A stretch of 27,523 nucleotides of DNA from Chloroflexota bacterium (GTDB lineage Bacteria > Chloroflexota > Dehalococcoidia > GIF9 > AB-539-J10), in the NCBI GenBank assembly GCA_030670425.1, contig DAOVBS010000001.1, positions 1-27,523 on the forward strand, read 5' to 3'. This document shows, in pieces, positions 1-6,818 of this stretch. Each line of letters opens with the position of its first letter. Positions within the stretch are counted from its first letter, which is position 1. A program made the translations under genes and the position numbers. Under the pieces are notes generated by a model. The model saw nothing but the letters and a program-made list of their open reading frames with translations. It ran no database searches and was not told the DNA's origin.

Positions 1-293
1 ATTGGCAGACCACCGAGAACCACAGTGGGGAAGAAAGGCGATGGTAAGCAAGCTCGCCCCATCTCTTCTAGCAAGACCGAAAGGTCGAGGAAGCTCATGC
101 CGCTGCCTCCGTACGCTTCTGGAAACATGAGGCCCAGCCAGCCCAGAGTCGCCATTTCCTGCCACAGCTCTGTGGAGTAGCCTTTCGCATCTTGCTCCAT
201 CAGCTTGACGAAGCTCTTGGGGCATCTCTCCTCAAGCAATTCACGCGCTGCCTGTTTCAGCATCTCCTGCTCTTCAGAGAGCGCTAGGTTCAC
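1..293 (-). CDS. Acyl-CoA dehydrogenase, N-terminal part (cut by window edge)
   Basis: Partial gene, 97 codons visible, running off the left edge. The translation begins (V/M)NLALSEEQEMLKQAAREL and continues with a WQEMATLGWLGLMFPEAYGG stretch and an LLEEMGRA segment, typical of the helical N-terminal domain of FAD-dependent acyl-CoA dehydrogenases. The start is the GTG at 293, chosen because AGGAGG lies 5 bases upstream. It follows the full-length dehydrogenase by 31 bases on the same strand, so the two are probably co-transcribed. Adjacent dehydrogenases of this kind often form mixed oligomers in the actinobacterial FadE28/FadE29 manner; that is inference here. The FAD-binding and catalytic regions lie outside the window. 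Confidence 0.85.
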   Translation of the reverse strand, partial: MNLALSEEQEMLKQAARELLEERCPKSFVKLMEQDAKGYSTELWQEMATLGWLGLMFPEAYGGSGMSFLDLSVLLEEMGRACLPSPFFPTVVLGGLP

Positions 294-324
294 TCTATCC
301 TCCTAGTCAAGTGGCTCCTTCTTC

Positions 325-1497
325 CTAATCAGTGGGCAGTCCCAGGCCTCTGGTAGCTATGATGTTCTTCAGGATTTCCCTGCTACCTGCCTGAAGGCTG
401 TACCCCTTGGAACCCAAGTATGAGTGGGATGCCAGGCCTTCAAACGGAGCGTACTTGGAACCAGCCTGCAGCACGCCGTACGGGCCGAGAATTTCCATTG
501 CTGTGTTAGCCAGACGCTGCTCGAAGGCGGTGGCATAGGACTTGGACACGGCGGCTTCCACCGTCGGGGGGCGTCCTTCATCCATCACCGTGGCGACTTT
601 GTACATGAGGAGTCTTCCCACCTCAAATTCAACCTGAAGCTGTGCCAATTTATGTCGGACTATGGCATCCTGCGACAACGCTCTTCCATCGCATTCTGTC
701 TCCTTGACGAATGTGATGATGGCGTCAAATAGAGCGTAGTTTCCCATCAGTCTTTCCATGCCGCCTCTCTCGTAGGCGAGTTGCTCTATGACTTGGTAGA
801 AACCCCTGTTCTTCTCTCCTATCATGCATCTCTTTGGCACTCGAACGTTATCGAAGAAAACATCGTTCCAAGCCTCTGTGCCAGTGATATCAATCATGGG
901 GATACGGGAGATTCCGGGAAGGTCCATAGGAACGAGGAACTCGCTTATGCCTCTATGCTTGGGAGCGTCCATATCGGTCCTTGCGAACAGGTCAATATGC
1001 TTGATGAACGAGGCGCCGCTGGTCCATGTCTTCTGCCCGTTAATCACGTACGCATCACCATCCTCAGTAGCTCTTGTCTTGAGGGAAGCCAAGTCCGAAC
1101 CGGATTCTGGCTCACTCATCCCCAGCCCAACGTACAATTCCCCTGCCATGATCTTGGGTAGGAATTCCCGTTTCTGTTCCTCAGATCCATAGTTGAGTAT
1201 CGAGCCACCTATTTGCCGGTCGGTGAACCAGTGACAGGCAGCGGGCGCTCCGTAGCGCAACATTTCCTCGGTGACTACCAAACGGTCGATGAAGCTACGT
1301 TCCTGCCCCCCATATTCCTTGGGCCAAGTTAGCCCAATCCAGCCTCTCTGCGCTACCCTCTTGGTGAATGCTGGGTCATACCCCTGTATCCAAGCATCAC
1401 AGCCTGGCTTCCACAGCCCTCTTGTTATCTCACCTTCCAGGAAGTTGCGTACTTCTTGCCTCAGCGTGTTCTGCTCTTCACTGAAACCGAAATCCAT
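325..1497 (-). CDS. Acyl-CoA dehydrogenase
   Basis: Full-length FAD-dependent acyl-CoA dehydrogenase of 390 residues, the usual family length, which oxidises an acyl-CoA to the 2-enoyl-CoA and passes electrons to an electron-transfer flavoprotein. The N-terminal helical domain (about 1-120) contains GWIGLTWPKEYGG. The middle domain has the family signature GLGMSEPESGSDLAS (about 125-138) and INGQKTWTSGA. The C-terminal helical domain contains an ILGPYGVLQ segment. Glu243 in the AYERGGMER stretch lies near where FadE29-type enzymes carry the catalytic base; this is judged by position only. The ATG at 1497 is 9 bases after the carboxylase stop with a GAGAGAG purine run ahead. It is the second gene of a carboxylase-dehydrogenase-dehydrogenase operon. 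The substrate cannot be told. Confidence 0.93.
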   Translation of the reverse strand: MDFGFSEEQNTLRQEVRNFLEGEITRGLWKPGCDAWIQGYDPAFTKRVAQRGWIGLTWPKEYGGQERSFIDRLVVTEEMLRYGAPAACHWFTDRQIGGSILNYGSEEQKREFLPKIMAGELYVGLGMSEPESGSDLASLKTRATEDGDAYVINGQKTWTSGASFIKHIDLFARTDMDAPKHRGISEFLVPMDLPGISRIPMIDITGTEAWNDVFFDNVRVPKRCMIGEKNRGFYQVIEQLAYERGGMERLMGNYALFDAIITFVKETECDGRALSQDAIVRHKLAQLQVEFEVGRLLMYKVATVMDEGRPPTVEAAVSKSYATAFEQRLANTAMEILGPYGVLQAGSKYAPFEGLASHSYLGSKGYSLQAGSREILKNIIATRGLGLPTD

Positions 1498-1506
1498 ATA
1501 ACTCTC

Positions 1507-3078
1507 TCAGAGGTTGATATTAGAGTACTTCCGCCAGCGCGTCGTTACGGACTTCTTCGCCAGGACATCCAGGGCACGGTTTATGCATTTCCTGGTGGCG
1601 CGCGGCGCGATGATGTCGTCGATATAACCTCGCTCCGCAGCAGGATATGGGCGCTCGTACAGTTCCGAGTACTCCTTTATCTTCTTTGCCTTCTCCTCTT
1701 CGGGGTTCTCCGCCTCTCTGATATCTCGGGCAAATATGACGCTGGCAGCAGTCTCTGCCCCTACGATGGAGACCCGGGCGGTAGGCCACGCGAACACGAA
1801 ATCAGCGCCAATAGACTTGTCCAGCATGCCGTAATGAGCGCCGGCATAGGATTTTCGGACTATTATAGAGATCAGCGGTACAGTGGCATCGGCCCACGAG
1901 TAGAGCAGCTTGGCACCATGACGCAATATGCCTGCCCAGTCTTGCTGGGAGCCTATCATGTAGCCAGGGCAATCTGTAAGGGAGATGAGGGGAATGTTGA
2001 AGAGGTCGCAGGACCGAATGAATCTGGCTAGTTTATCGCAGGCATTTATATCCAGAACCCCTGCCTTGACTCCAGGCTGGTTGGAGACTATGCCGACGGG
2101 ACGCCCATTCATGCGGGCAAAGCCGCATATCGCGTTTGAAGCGTAGCACTTGAGTATCTCGAGGAAATGCCCTTCGTCCACAACGCTCTTGATGATTTCG
2201 TACATATCGTACGGCTTCGCTGGATCGTCAGGGATGATGGTATCGAATTCAGCGATCTCCCTTTCGGGGCTATCGTCGGTGTCGATTCGTGGCGGCTGCT
2301 CCTGATTGTTGGAGGGGAAGAAGGAGAGAAGCTCCTTGCATCTATCCAGACAATCCCTGTCGTCTTCGGCCACTATGTGTGTCTGTCCGGACTTGATGGC
2401 ATGGCTCCTCCAGCCACTGAGTTCTTCGAGGCTGATCTCTTCTCCGATTTGCGTTTTCACGAAGGCAGGGCCGGCAATGCCCATGAAGCCTGTTTGCCTT
2501 GCCTGGATGACGAAATCCATCATCACCGGATGGTATGCTTGCCCTCCCAAGCAAGGGCCCATCAGCAGAGATATCTGAGGGATTATTCCAGAGGCTTCTA
2601 TCTGGGATCTGAACGTCCAGCCGTAGGATTCCAGAGTGTCCATGCCTTCGTGCAGTCGTGCGCCCGCTGAGTCGTTCATGGTTACGAATGGCCAGCCCTT
2701 TTCCTTGGCAAACCTGATGGCGGAGGCGAGCTTCTTGCCATGGTATTCGCCGAAAGTCCCCATCATGGCGGTGTAGTCCTCAGCACCGGCAACCACACAT
2801 CTTCCGCTCACCTTGCCGAATCCAGTGACAATTCCCTCAGCAGGCACCTCTCGTTCGTCCATTCCGAAAGCGGTGGTTCTGTGCTTAACCCACAATCCCA
2901 GCTCAGTGAAAGTACCGGAGTCGAAGAAGTAGTCTATCCTTTCGCGTGCAGACATCTGTCCCTTCTTGTGGCGCTCCTCGATGGCCTTGGGACTTCCCAT
3001 CTGCAGAAGGTGCCTTCTGGCGCGTTCCCACTGCTCGATTCTCTGTGCTGTTGTGCCTCCGGTTGCGTTGCTCATCAT
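1507..3078 (-). CDS. Acyl-CoA carboxylase, carboxyltransferase (beta) subunit
   Basis: 523 residues, typical of the biotin-dependent carboxyltransferase family (PccB/MmdA/AccD5 type), which moves a carboxyl group between biotin and an acyl-CoA such as propionyl-, acetyl- or methylcrotonyl-CoA. The N-terminal half has KGQMSARERIDYFFDSGTF, the GxxxYHGKKLASA region and NDSAGARLHEG. The C-terminal half has GVLDINACDKLARFIRSCD, the LTDCPGYMIGSQQD stretch and RKSYAGAHYGML, the usual acyl-CoA site elements. Two consecutive ATGs (3078 and 3075) follow a GGGAAAGAGAG run, so either may start the protein. No biotin carboxylase or biotin carrier gene lies in the window, so those subunits must be encoded elsewhere, or the protein acts in a decarboxylase complex. 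The specificity is not resolved. Confidence 0.92.
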   Translation of the reverse strand: MMSNATGGTTAQRIEQWERARRHLLQMGSPKAIEERHKKGQMSARERIDYFFDSGTFTELGLWVKHRTTAFGMDEREVPAEGIVTGFGKVSGRCVVAGAEDYTAMMGTFGEYHGKKLASAIRFAKEKGWPFVTMNDSAGARLHEGMDTLESYGWTFRSQIEASGIIPQISLLMGPCLGGQAYHPVMMDFVIQARQTGFMGIAGPAFVKTQIGEEISLEELSGWRSHAIKSGQTHIVAEDDRDCLDRCKELLSFFPSNNQEQPPRIDTDDSPEREIAEFDTIIPDDPAKPYDMYEIIKSVVDEGHFLEILKCYASNAICGFARMNGRPVGIVSNQPGVKAGVLDINACDKLARFIRSCDLFNIPLISLTDCPGYMIGSQQDWAGILRHGAKLLYSWADATVPLISIIVRKSYAGAHYGMLDKSIGADFVFAWPTARVSIVGAETAASVIFARDIREAENPEEEKAKKIKEYSELYERPYPAAERGYIDDIIAPRATRKCINRALDVLAKKSVTTRWRKYSNINL

Positions 3079-3106
3079 TCGACTCTCTTTCCCCGGTCGA
3101 TCGCTG

Positions 3107-3238
3107 CTAATCTGGGGGTTGTGTGAATATCTGTGCCTCTGACGGTGCAGACAGCTCTCTCATGGCGTCACGAAAGGCCATATATCTATAGCACAGGATG
3201 GCGGCAAATTCAATATAGCTGGCGGGACCGCCAATCAC
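3107..3238 (-). CDS. Possible small hypothetical protein upstream of the carboxylase
   Basis: A 43-codon open frame from a GTG at 3238 to a TAG 29 bases before the carboxylase start. The frame is open further upstream to 3385, but that would overlap the COG2122 gene. The middle reads as a plausible amphipathic helix (SYIEFAAILCYRYMAFRDAM) followed by a short charged tail. I do not recognise it. Against it: the ribosome binding site is weak, and a good promoter for the carboxylase (3185-3213) lies inside it, so the AT-rich stretch may be promoter, not coding. If real, it would be the first gene of the carboxylase operon. Confidence 0.25.
   Translation of the reverse strand: MIGGPASYIEFAAILCYRYMAFRDAMRELSAPSEAQIFTQPPD
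3185..3213 (-). promoter_or_regulatory. Putative promoter of the carboxylase/acyl-CoA dehydrogenase operon
   Basis: On the minus strand, TTGAAT (3208-3213) is separated by 17 bases from TATAGA (3185-3190), and the -10 is preceded by TG at the extended position (TGCTATAGA). The expected transcript start is near 3178, about 100 bases before the carboxylase ATG. A short palindrome, TGGCGG-2-CCGCCA (3220-3233), lies just upstream of the -35 and could be a regulator site. Sequence match only. Confidence 0.5.
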
Positions 3239-3351
3239 GTGGCCTACGCTATCCCGGCCGTTGCGTGATGGAGACCCTTCTGGGGTGACGGGCTCCGGTC
3301 CCACGGTACCCGCTCGAATGACTTGAGATGTGCTGGGCTCGCGGTCAGTCT

Positions 3352-4077
3352 TCAACTGAGGGTGGCAATCTTCACCTTGCCCCAAATGCCGATCCTGTCA
3401 CCCTTGATGACGACTATGCCGCGCAGTTGCTCAATACTCCTGGCCCTGTGGATTGCCTTGGAGATATCATCTGTGTCTCTCACCATGTTGCCAATCGCGG
3501 TGGCTATGGCGTCGGCGAAGGCTGCCGAGGGCGAAAGCGCGATGACAGCATCAGCAGTGCCCAGACTCAATGAGTGTCCCACGCTTGCTGAGGAGGTGCA
3601 TATGCCCAAAGGCGTTTCATTGGGCTTGACTTCCAGGGCGATCTTCCCTGTGAAAGGCGATTGGCCGGCATAGACGCCCACGAGCCTCATCTTCAGTATT
3701 CTGAGAAAGACATCGCCTCCATTCTCCACTATGACCTCTGGCGAGAAAGCGAGCAGGTCCCTCCCTACCGCTTCAGCAATAGCGCCAGCTACCGCTGCCA
3801 TAGGGCCCACCCCAGCCGTCTGTGACGCCTCGGCCATTTCCCTTACGATCGCCGGAGCATCTTCATCGACTTGATACGGCTCCAACGTGGTCAGAAAGAG
3901 GGGATGATGCATGATGTATTGCTCCAGGGGTACACGATGCTTCAGGATGGACTTGATGGCTTTGTCCCTCAGGCTGCGCTGGGCTTGGATATACAAGTCC
4001 GTCTGTTTCACTACCGCGCTGAACGAGACCAGGTCGCTATTCTGAGTCCATTGACGGTAGTATCTCGGCTGGTGCAC
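3352..4077 (-). CDS. UPF0280/COG2122 family protein, sulfide assimilation
   Basis: 241 residues. The start PRYYRQWTQNSDLVSF and the core segments AGVGPMAAVAGAIAEAVG, VIVENGGDVFL and LGICTSSASVGHSLSLGTADAV are characteristic of the UPF0280 (COG2122) family. Its members in Methanosarcina (MA1715) and Desulfovibrio are known to help make homocysteine from sulfide, although the exact biochemical role is unsettled. The start is a GTG at 4077, supported by alignment to the usual family N-terminus; the Shine-Dalgarno sequence is weak. It lies 16 bases after the NIL-ferredoxin stop, the last gene of the thi4 operon. Having all three partners side by side strongly supports the sulfide-assimilation role here. 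Confidence 0.88.
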   Translation of the reverse strand: MHQPRYYRQWTQNSDLVSFSAVVKQTDLYIQAQRSLRDKAIKSILKHRVPLEQYIMHHPLFLTTLEPYQVDEDAPAIVREMAEASQTAGVGPMAAVAGAIAEAVGRDLLAFSPEVIVENGGDVFLRILKMRLVGVYAGQSPFTGKIALEVKPNETPLGICTSSASVGHSLSLGTADAVIALSPSAAFADAIATAIGNMVRDTDDISKAIHRARSIEQLRGIVVIKGDRIGIWGKVKIATLS

Positions 4078-4093
4078 GGATTGTCGACCTGTG

Positions 4094-4504
4094 TCAGAAG
4101 TAGACTTTCATGGCCCGGGGCGGACACGCCTTGACGCACAAACCGCAGACAACGCACTTGTCTTGGTCAAAGAGCACCCTTCTCGTTCTTGGCTCCAGGG
4201 TGAAGGCACCGGTGGGGCAGACGGTGATACAGGCACCGCAATGCGTACATCTGGCTTCATCGCGGATCACATCCTGGCTTAGCGACTGGATTATTATCCC
4301 TGTATCAGTGAGGTATCGGATGCCTTTGTCGTAGTCCTGCTTCTCGCCGCTCAGCTCTAGCACCAGCAAGCCTTCCTGCCCTGGTGATACCGACGCCTTG
4401 AGAATGTTGAAGCTGAGATTGAAGTCCTTGGCCAGCCGGTATACCACGGGCTGTCCTGTCACGAGGGGGGGGAAGTGAAGCACTATTCTTCTGGAGATGT
4501 TCAT
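4094..4504 (-). CDS. NIL-domain 4Fe-4S ferredoxin, homocysteine synthesis partner
   Basis: 136 residues in two parts. Residues about 4-75 form a NIL domain (ACT-like fold, RIVLHFPPLVTGQPVVYRLAKDF). Residues 86-127 hold two classic CxxCxxCxxxCP clusters (Cys86/89/92/96 and Cys117/120/123/127), enough for two 4Fe-4S centres. This architecture matches MA1822 of Methanosarcina acetivorans and the Desulfovibrio homologue, which supply electrons to the COG1900 protein during conversion of aspartate semialdehyde and sulfide to homocysteine. The ATG at 4504 lies 4 bases after the COG1900 stop with GTGAGAAG just upstream, implying translational coupling. The protein is cytoplasmic; no signal peptide or membrane segment is seen. 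Confidence 0.92.
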   Translation of the reverse strand: MNISRRIVLHFPPLVTGQPVVYRLAKDFNLSFNILKASVSPGQEGLLVLELSGEKQDYDKGIRYLTDTGIIIQSLSQDVIRDEARCTHCGACITVCPTGAFTLEPRTRRVLFDQDKCVVCGLCVKACPPRAMKVYF

Positions 4505-4508
4505 CTTC

Positions 4509-5714
4509 TCACTCTATTATCGCTCTTTCAGGAAGAGGCCTGGAGGTCATACCTGACTCTACTCCTGGTAGGGGAGCCGATGGTTCTGTAAGCAGGAACT
4601 CTCCTCTGGCTATCCATTCTCTCAAGGTGTTGGCGATCTCAACCGCCTTGGAGTAACTGGAGAGAGAAGCGGTAGGCACGTCTCTGCCCTGGACTGTTAT
4701 GTGGCCGCTCTTGAGCTGTGCATAGCTGACTTCACCCAGAGTGTCGGGCTTCCTTTGGGGATAGGCTTCAGAGTAGTCAATGATGGGAGCGAAGATGTCC
4801 GCATCTGCCACTGTGGTGTAACGCAGGATTTCTTCAGATACTATGGGTATGGGGATACCTATGCCTACTGTCAGCGTGCAACCGTACCCGAGCATGCTTG
4901 TTCCCACCAGCCATTCCGGGTTCATTTGTTTCAGGTCGCCGATGAGGGCCAGAGTCCCAGCCGGCTCTCTTGGCACGCCATTGTCTCCCCTGGGGGCAAT
5001 GGGGTTGTGCTGCGTGCCATGCCAGGCAACATAGCCAATGCCGCCGCCAAGGAATATCTTGGTGCCTATGCCTATCGTTCTATAGTAAGGATCATTCAGT
5101 AGAGGAGAAAGCTGTCCTGAGGTCGAGTAGTTGGCATTACCTAGCTTGGGCTTCAGCACCCCCATATAGGTATAGATCATCTGCTCTGACAGATTCACGG
5201 CAACGGGGTAGAGCTGATAGGCGTTTCTGACGTTGAACATGGTGGCATTATTGAGGTCTTTGATGTTTATCCACGTTTCCAGCTTCTTCCTGGGATAGCA
5301 ATCCGTGCCGTAGGCGCTGGCTATCAGCCTGATATCTCTTCCTGCCACCAGCTCCTCAATAACGTGTCCGCCCCCGTATCTGAACTCGCCTGGATAGATC
5401 TTATTCTTGGGGTCATCGTCGGGCAAGGCTGTCGCTCCGAGAAAGACGTCTACGGCAGCCAAGCCAGCATAGGCAGGGACATCGTTAAGGTAAACCTTCC
5501 CGCCGAGTTTTATCTTGGGCTTGGAGTGCCCGATGTTCAGGAACACGCCTGAGGAGCACATGGGGCTGAAAGTCCCAGTGGTGACTACGTCAATATCCTT
5601 TGCCGCCTTGGCTATGCCATCTCTCATGACGACGTCGATCACTTCCTCGGCGGTAACCACTACCACCTTACCCTTCTTGATTCTATCGTTGATTTCGGCG
5701 ATTGTTTTTGACAT
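4509..5714 (-). CDS. L-aspartate semialdehyde sulfurtransferase (COG1900/DUF39, homocysteine synthesis)
   Basis: 401 residues matching the COG1900/DUF39 homocysteine biosynthesis family. In methanogens and sulfate reducers this protein, with the NIL-ferredoxin, converts aspartate semialdehyde and sulfide to homocysteine without O-acyl-homoserine. Family segments include TTGTFSPMCSSGVFLNIGHS, the GGGHVIEELVAGRDIRLIASAYGTDCYPRK region (about 114-144), FLGGGIGYVAWHGTQHNP and SMLGYGCTLTVGIGIPIP. Cys53 and Cys139 are good candidates for the two conserved cysteines of the methanogen enzyme, and Cys279 is a third. The paired CBS domains found at the C-terminus of many archaeal members are absent. 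It starts 44 bases after thi4 and ends 4 bases before the ferredoxin gene. Confidence 0.92.
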   Translation of the reverse strand: MSKTIAEINDRIKKGKVVVVTAEEVIDVVMRDGIAKAAKDIDVVTTGTFSPMCSSGVFLNIGHSKPKIKLGGKVYLNDVPAYAGLAAVDVFLGATALPDDDPKNKIYPGEFRYGGGHVIEELVAGRDIRLIASAYGTDCYPRKKLETWINIKDLNNATMFNVRNAYQLYPVAVNLSEQMIYTYMGVLKPKLGNANYSTSGQLSPLLNDPYYRTIGIGTKIFLGGGIGYVAWHGTQHNPIAPRGDNGVPREPAGTLALIGDLKQMNPEWLVGTSMLGYGCTLTVGIGIPIPIVSEEILRYTTVADADIFAPIIDYSEAYPQRKPDTLGEVSYAQLKSGHITVQGRDVPTASLSSYSKAVEIANTLREWIARGEFLLTEPSAPLPGVESGMTSRPLPERAIIE

Positions 5715-5758
5715 CGTGCAGTCCTGTCCTTGGGGAAGAAGGCTCTCTCGTCAATTTG

Positions 5759-6532
5759 CTATTCGAGCAGTTCCGCGGCTAGCTTGGCTGCCTTCTTGCC
5801 AGATAGCAGCATGCCGCCGAATATTGGCCCCATTCGGGGGGAGCCGAAAACAGCGTTGGCTGACATGCCTGCGACTATCAGACCGGGATAGACCTCCCTG
5901 GTATTCTCAAGCGTTTCCCTTTCGGCTACCTCGGCCCACATCGATTTTTCCCCAGCCATTTTCCCGCTCGGGGTTCTCAGTTCTCCTCTCACCTTCCTGG
6001 TGACTAGCTGGCAGACCTCGGCATCGTGTCCCGTGGCATCTATCACCAGTCTCGATCTTATGGCCAGGGGGTCGATATGCAGGTTCGCCATTTGGACGGG
6101 GCTCCAGTTCAGCACCAACCCACTGACCCTGTCCGCCTCTCTGATGACCACGTCCTCGACGCTGATGAGGTTAAATATGCTAACCCCGGCTTTCATTGCC
6201 CGGGAGCAAAGCGTCGAAGCTACTTCCACAGCGTTGGCTACGTAGTATCCCTTCTGATACCTGACACTGGCGATGCCAAACTCGTCCAGGATCTCTTTAC
6301 CTTCCTCCTGAACCACGATCTTGTTGAACATCATGCCGCCTCCCCATATGCCGCCGCCGACACTTAGCTTCCTCTCGAAGATGGCTACCTTCACGCTTCC
6401 TCTGGCGAGGTAGTAAGCGGCAACCATTCCCGCTGGTCCAGCACCGACGACAGCTACGTCAAGCTCCGTTGCTTCAAGCAGATCCTTCTGGTAGCTTTCG
6501 ATTATGGCTCTGGAGATAACGACTTCATCCAT
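5759..6532 (-). CDS. thi4: Thi4-type thiazole synthase (sulfide-dependent, predicted)
   Basis: 257 residues of the Thi4/ribulose-1,5-bisphosphate-isomerase-like flavoprotein family that makes the thiazole of thiamine from NAD, glycine and a sulfur source. It has the dinucleotide motif VAVVGAGPAGMVAAYYLA, then ERKLSVGGGIWGGGMMFN, ATGHDAEVCQ and the C-terminal NAVFGSPRMGPIFGGMLLSGKKAA. The start is the ATG at 6532, preceded by AAAGGAG seven bases away; an upstream in-frame ATG (6574) lacks a binding site. By spacing from GHD, the residue matching the yeast sulfur-donor cysteine is Val, not Cys, which fits enzymes that use free sulfide and turn over repeatedly; a Cys lies four residues after GHD. 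It is first in an operon with sulfide-to-homocysteine genes. Confidence 0.92.
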   Translation of the reverse strand: MDEVVISRAIIESYQKDLLEATELDVAVVGAGPAGMVAAYYLARGSVKVAIFERKLSVGGGIWGGGMMFNKIVVQEEGKEILDEFGIASVRYQKGYYVANAVEVASTLCSRAMKAGVSIFNLISVEDVVIREADRVSGLVLNWSPVQMANLHIDPLAIRSRLVIDATGHDAEVCQLVTRKVRGELRTPSGKMAGEKSMWAEVAERETLENTREVYPGLIVAGMSANAVFGSPRMGPIFGGMLLSGKKAAKLAAELLE

Positions 6533-6597
6533 TACTGAACTCCTTTGACTCACCCCACGGCCGGCATCGGGCAACTGCTCCTGGGAATAGGCCGTCT

Positions 6598-6627
6598 ATT
6601 ATACCCTTCTGGATGGATGGTTTTCCA
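6598..6627 (-). promoter_or_regulatory. Putative promoter of the thi4/homocysteine operon
   Basis: On the minus strand a perfect TATAAT (6598-6603) lies 18 bases from TGGAAA (6622-6627). The expected transcript start near 6591 gives a leader of about 59 bases before the thi4 ATG. I looked for a TPP riboswitch in this leader and saw no THI-box core. The 286-base gap 6533-6818 holds this promoter and the divergent one at 6701-6729. Confidence 0.6.
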
Positions 6628-6700
6628 GTTACTGTACCCGATCATGTTGTGGGTGTCCTGCTATGTCGTCCTCCCCTGCGAGGAGCCCCCGTTCAGTTTT

Positions 6701-6729
6701 TTGACAGTCCTGCTAGCCAATGCTAATAT
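6701..6729 (+). promoter_or_regulatory. Strong putative promoter of the CNNM-family gene
   Basis: A perfect TTGACA (6701-6706) is followed after 17 bases by TAATAT (6724-6729). The predicted transcript start is near 6736, about 83 bases before the GTG start at 6819. It diverges from the thi4 promoter. Confidence 0.65.
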
Positions 6730-6818
6730 GATTGCGAACAGTCGGTTCGCGCTTCGTGAACTCGTTGCAAAAAGGTATGGTCAGTGTATTTGGTAGGAGC
6801 CTTGGGGGGTGGTGATAG

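Noticed and set aside
1456..2670. Plus-strand open frames opposite the carboxylase and dehydrogenase genes
   Set aside because: They are frame shadows of well-recognised minus-strand genes, without ribosome binding sites or family resemblance.
6533..6600. Possible TPP riboswitch in the thi4 leader
   Set aside because: The leader from the predicted start is about 59 bases, too short for the full element, and no THI-box core is seen.
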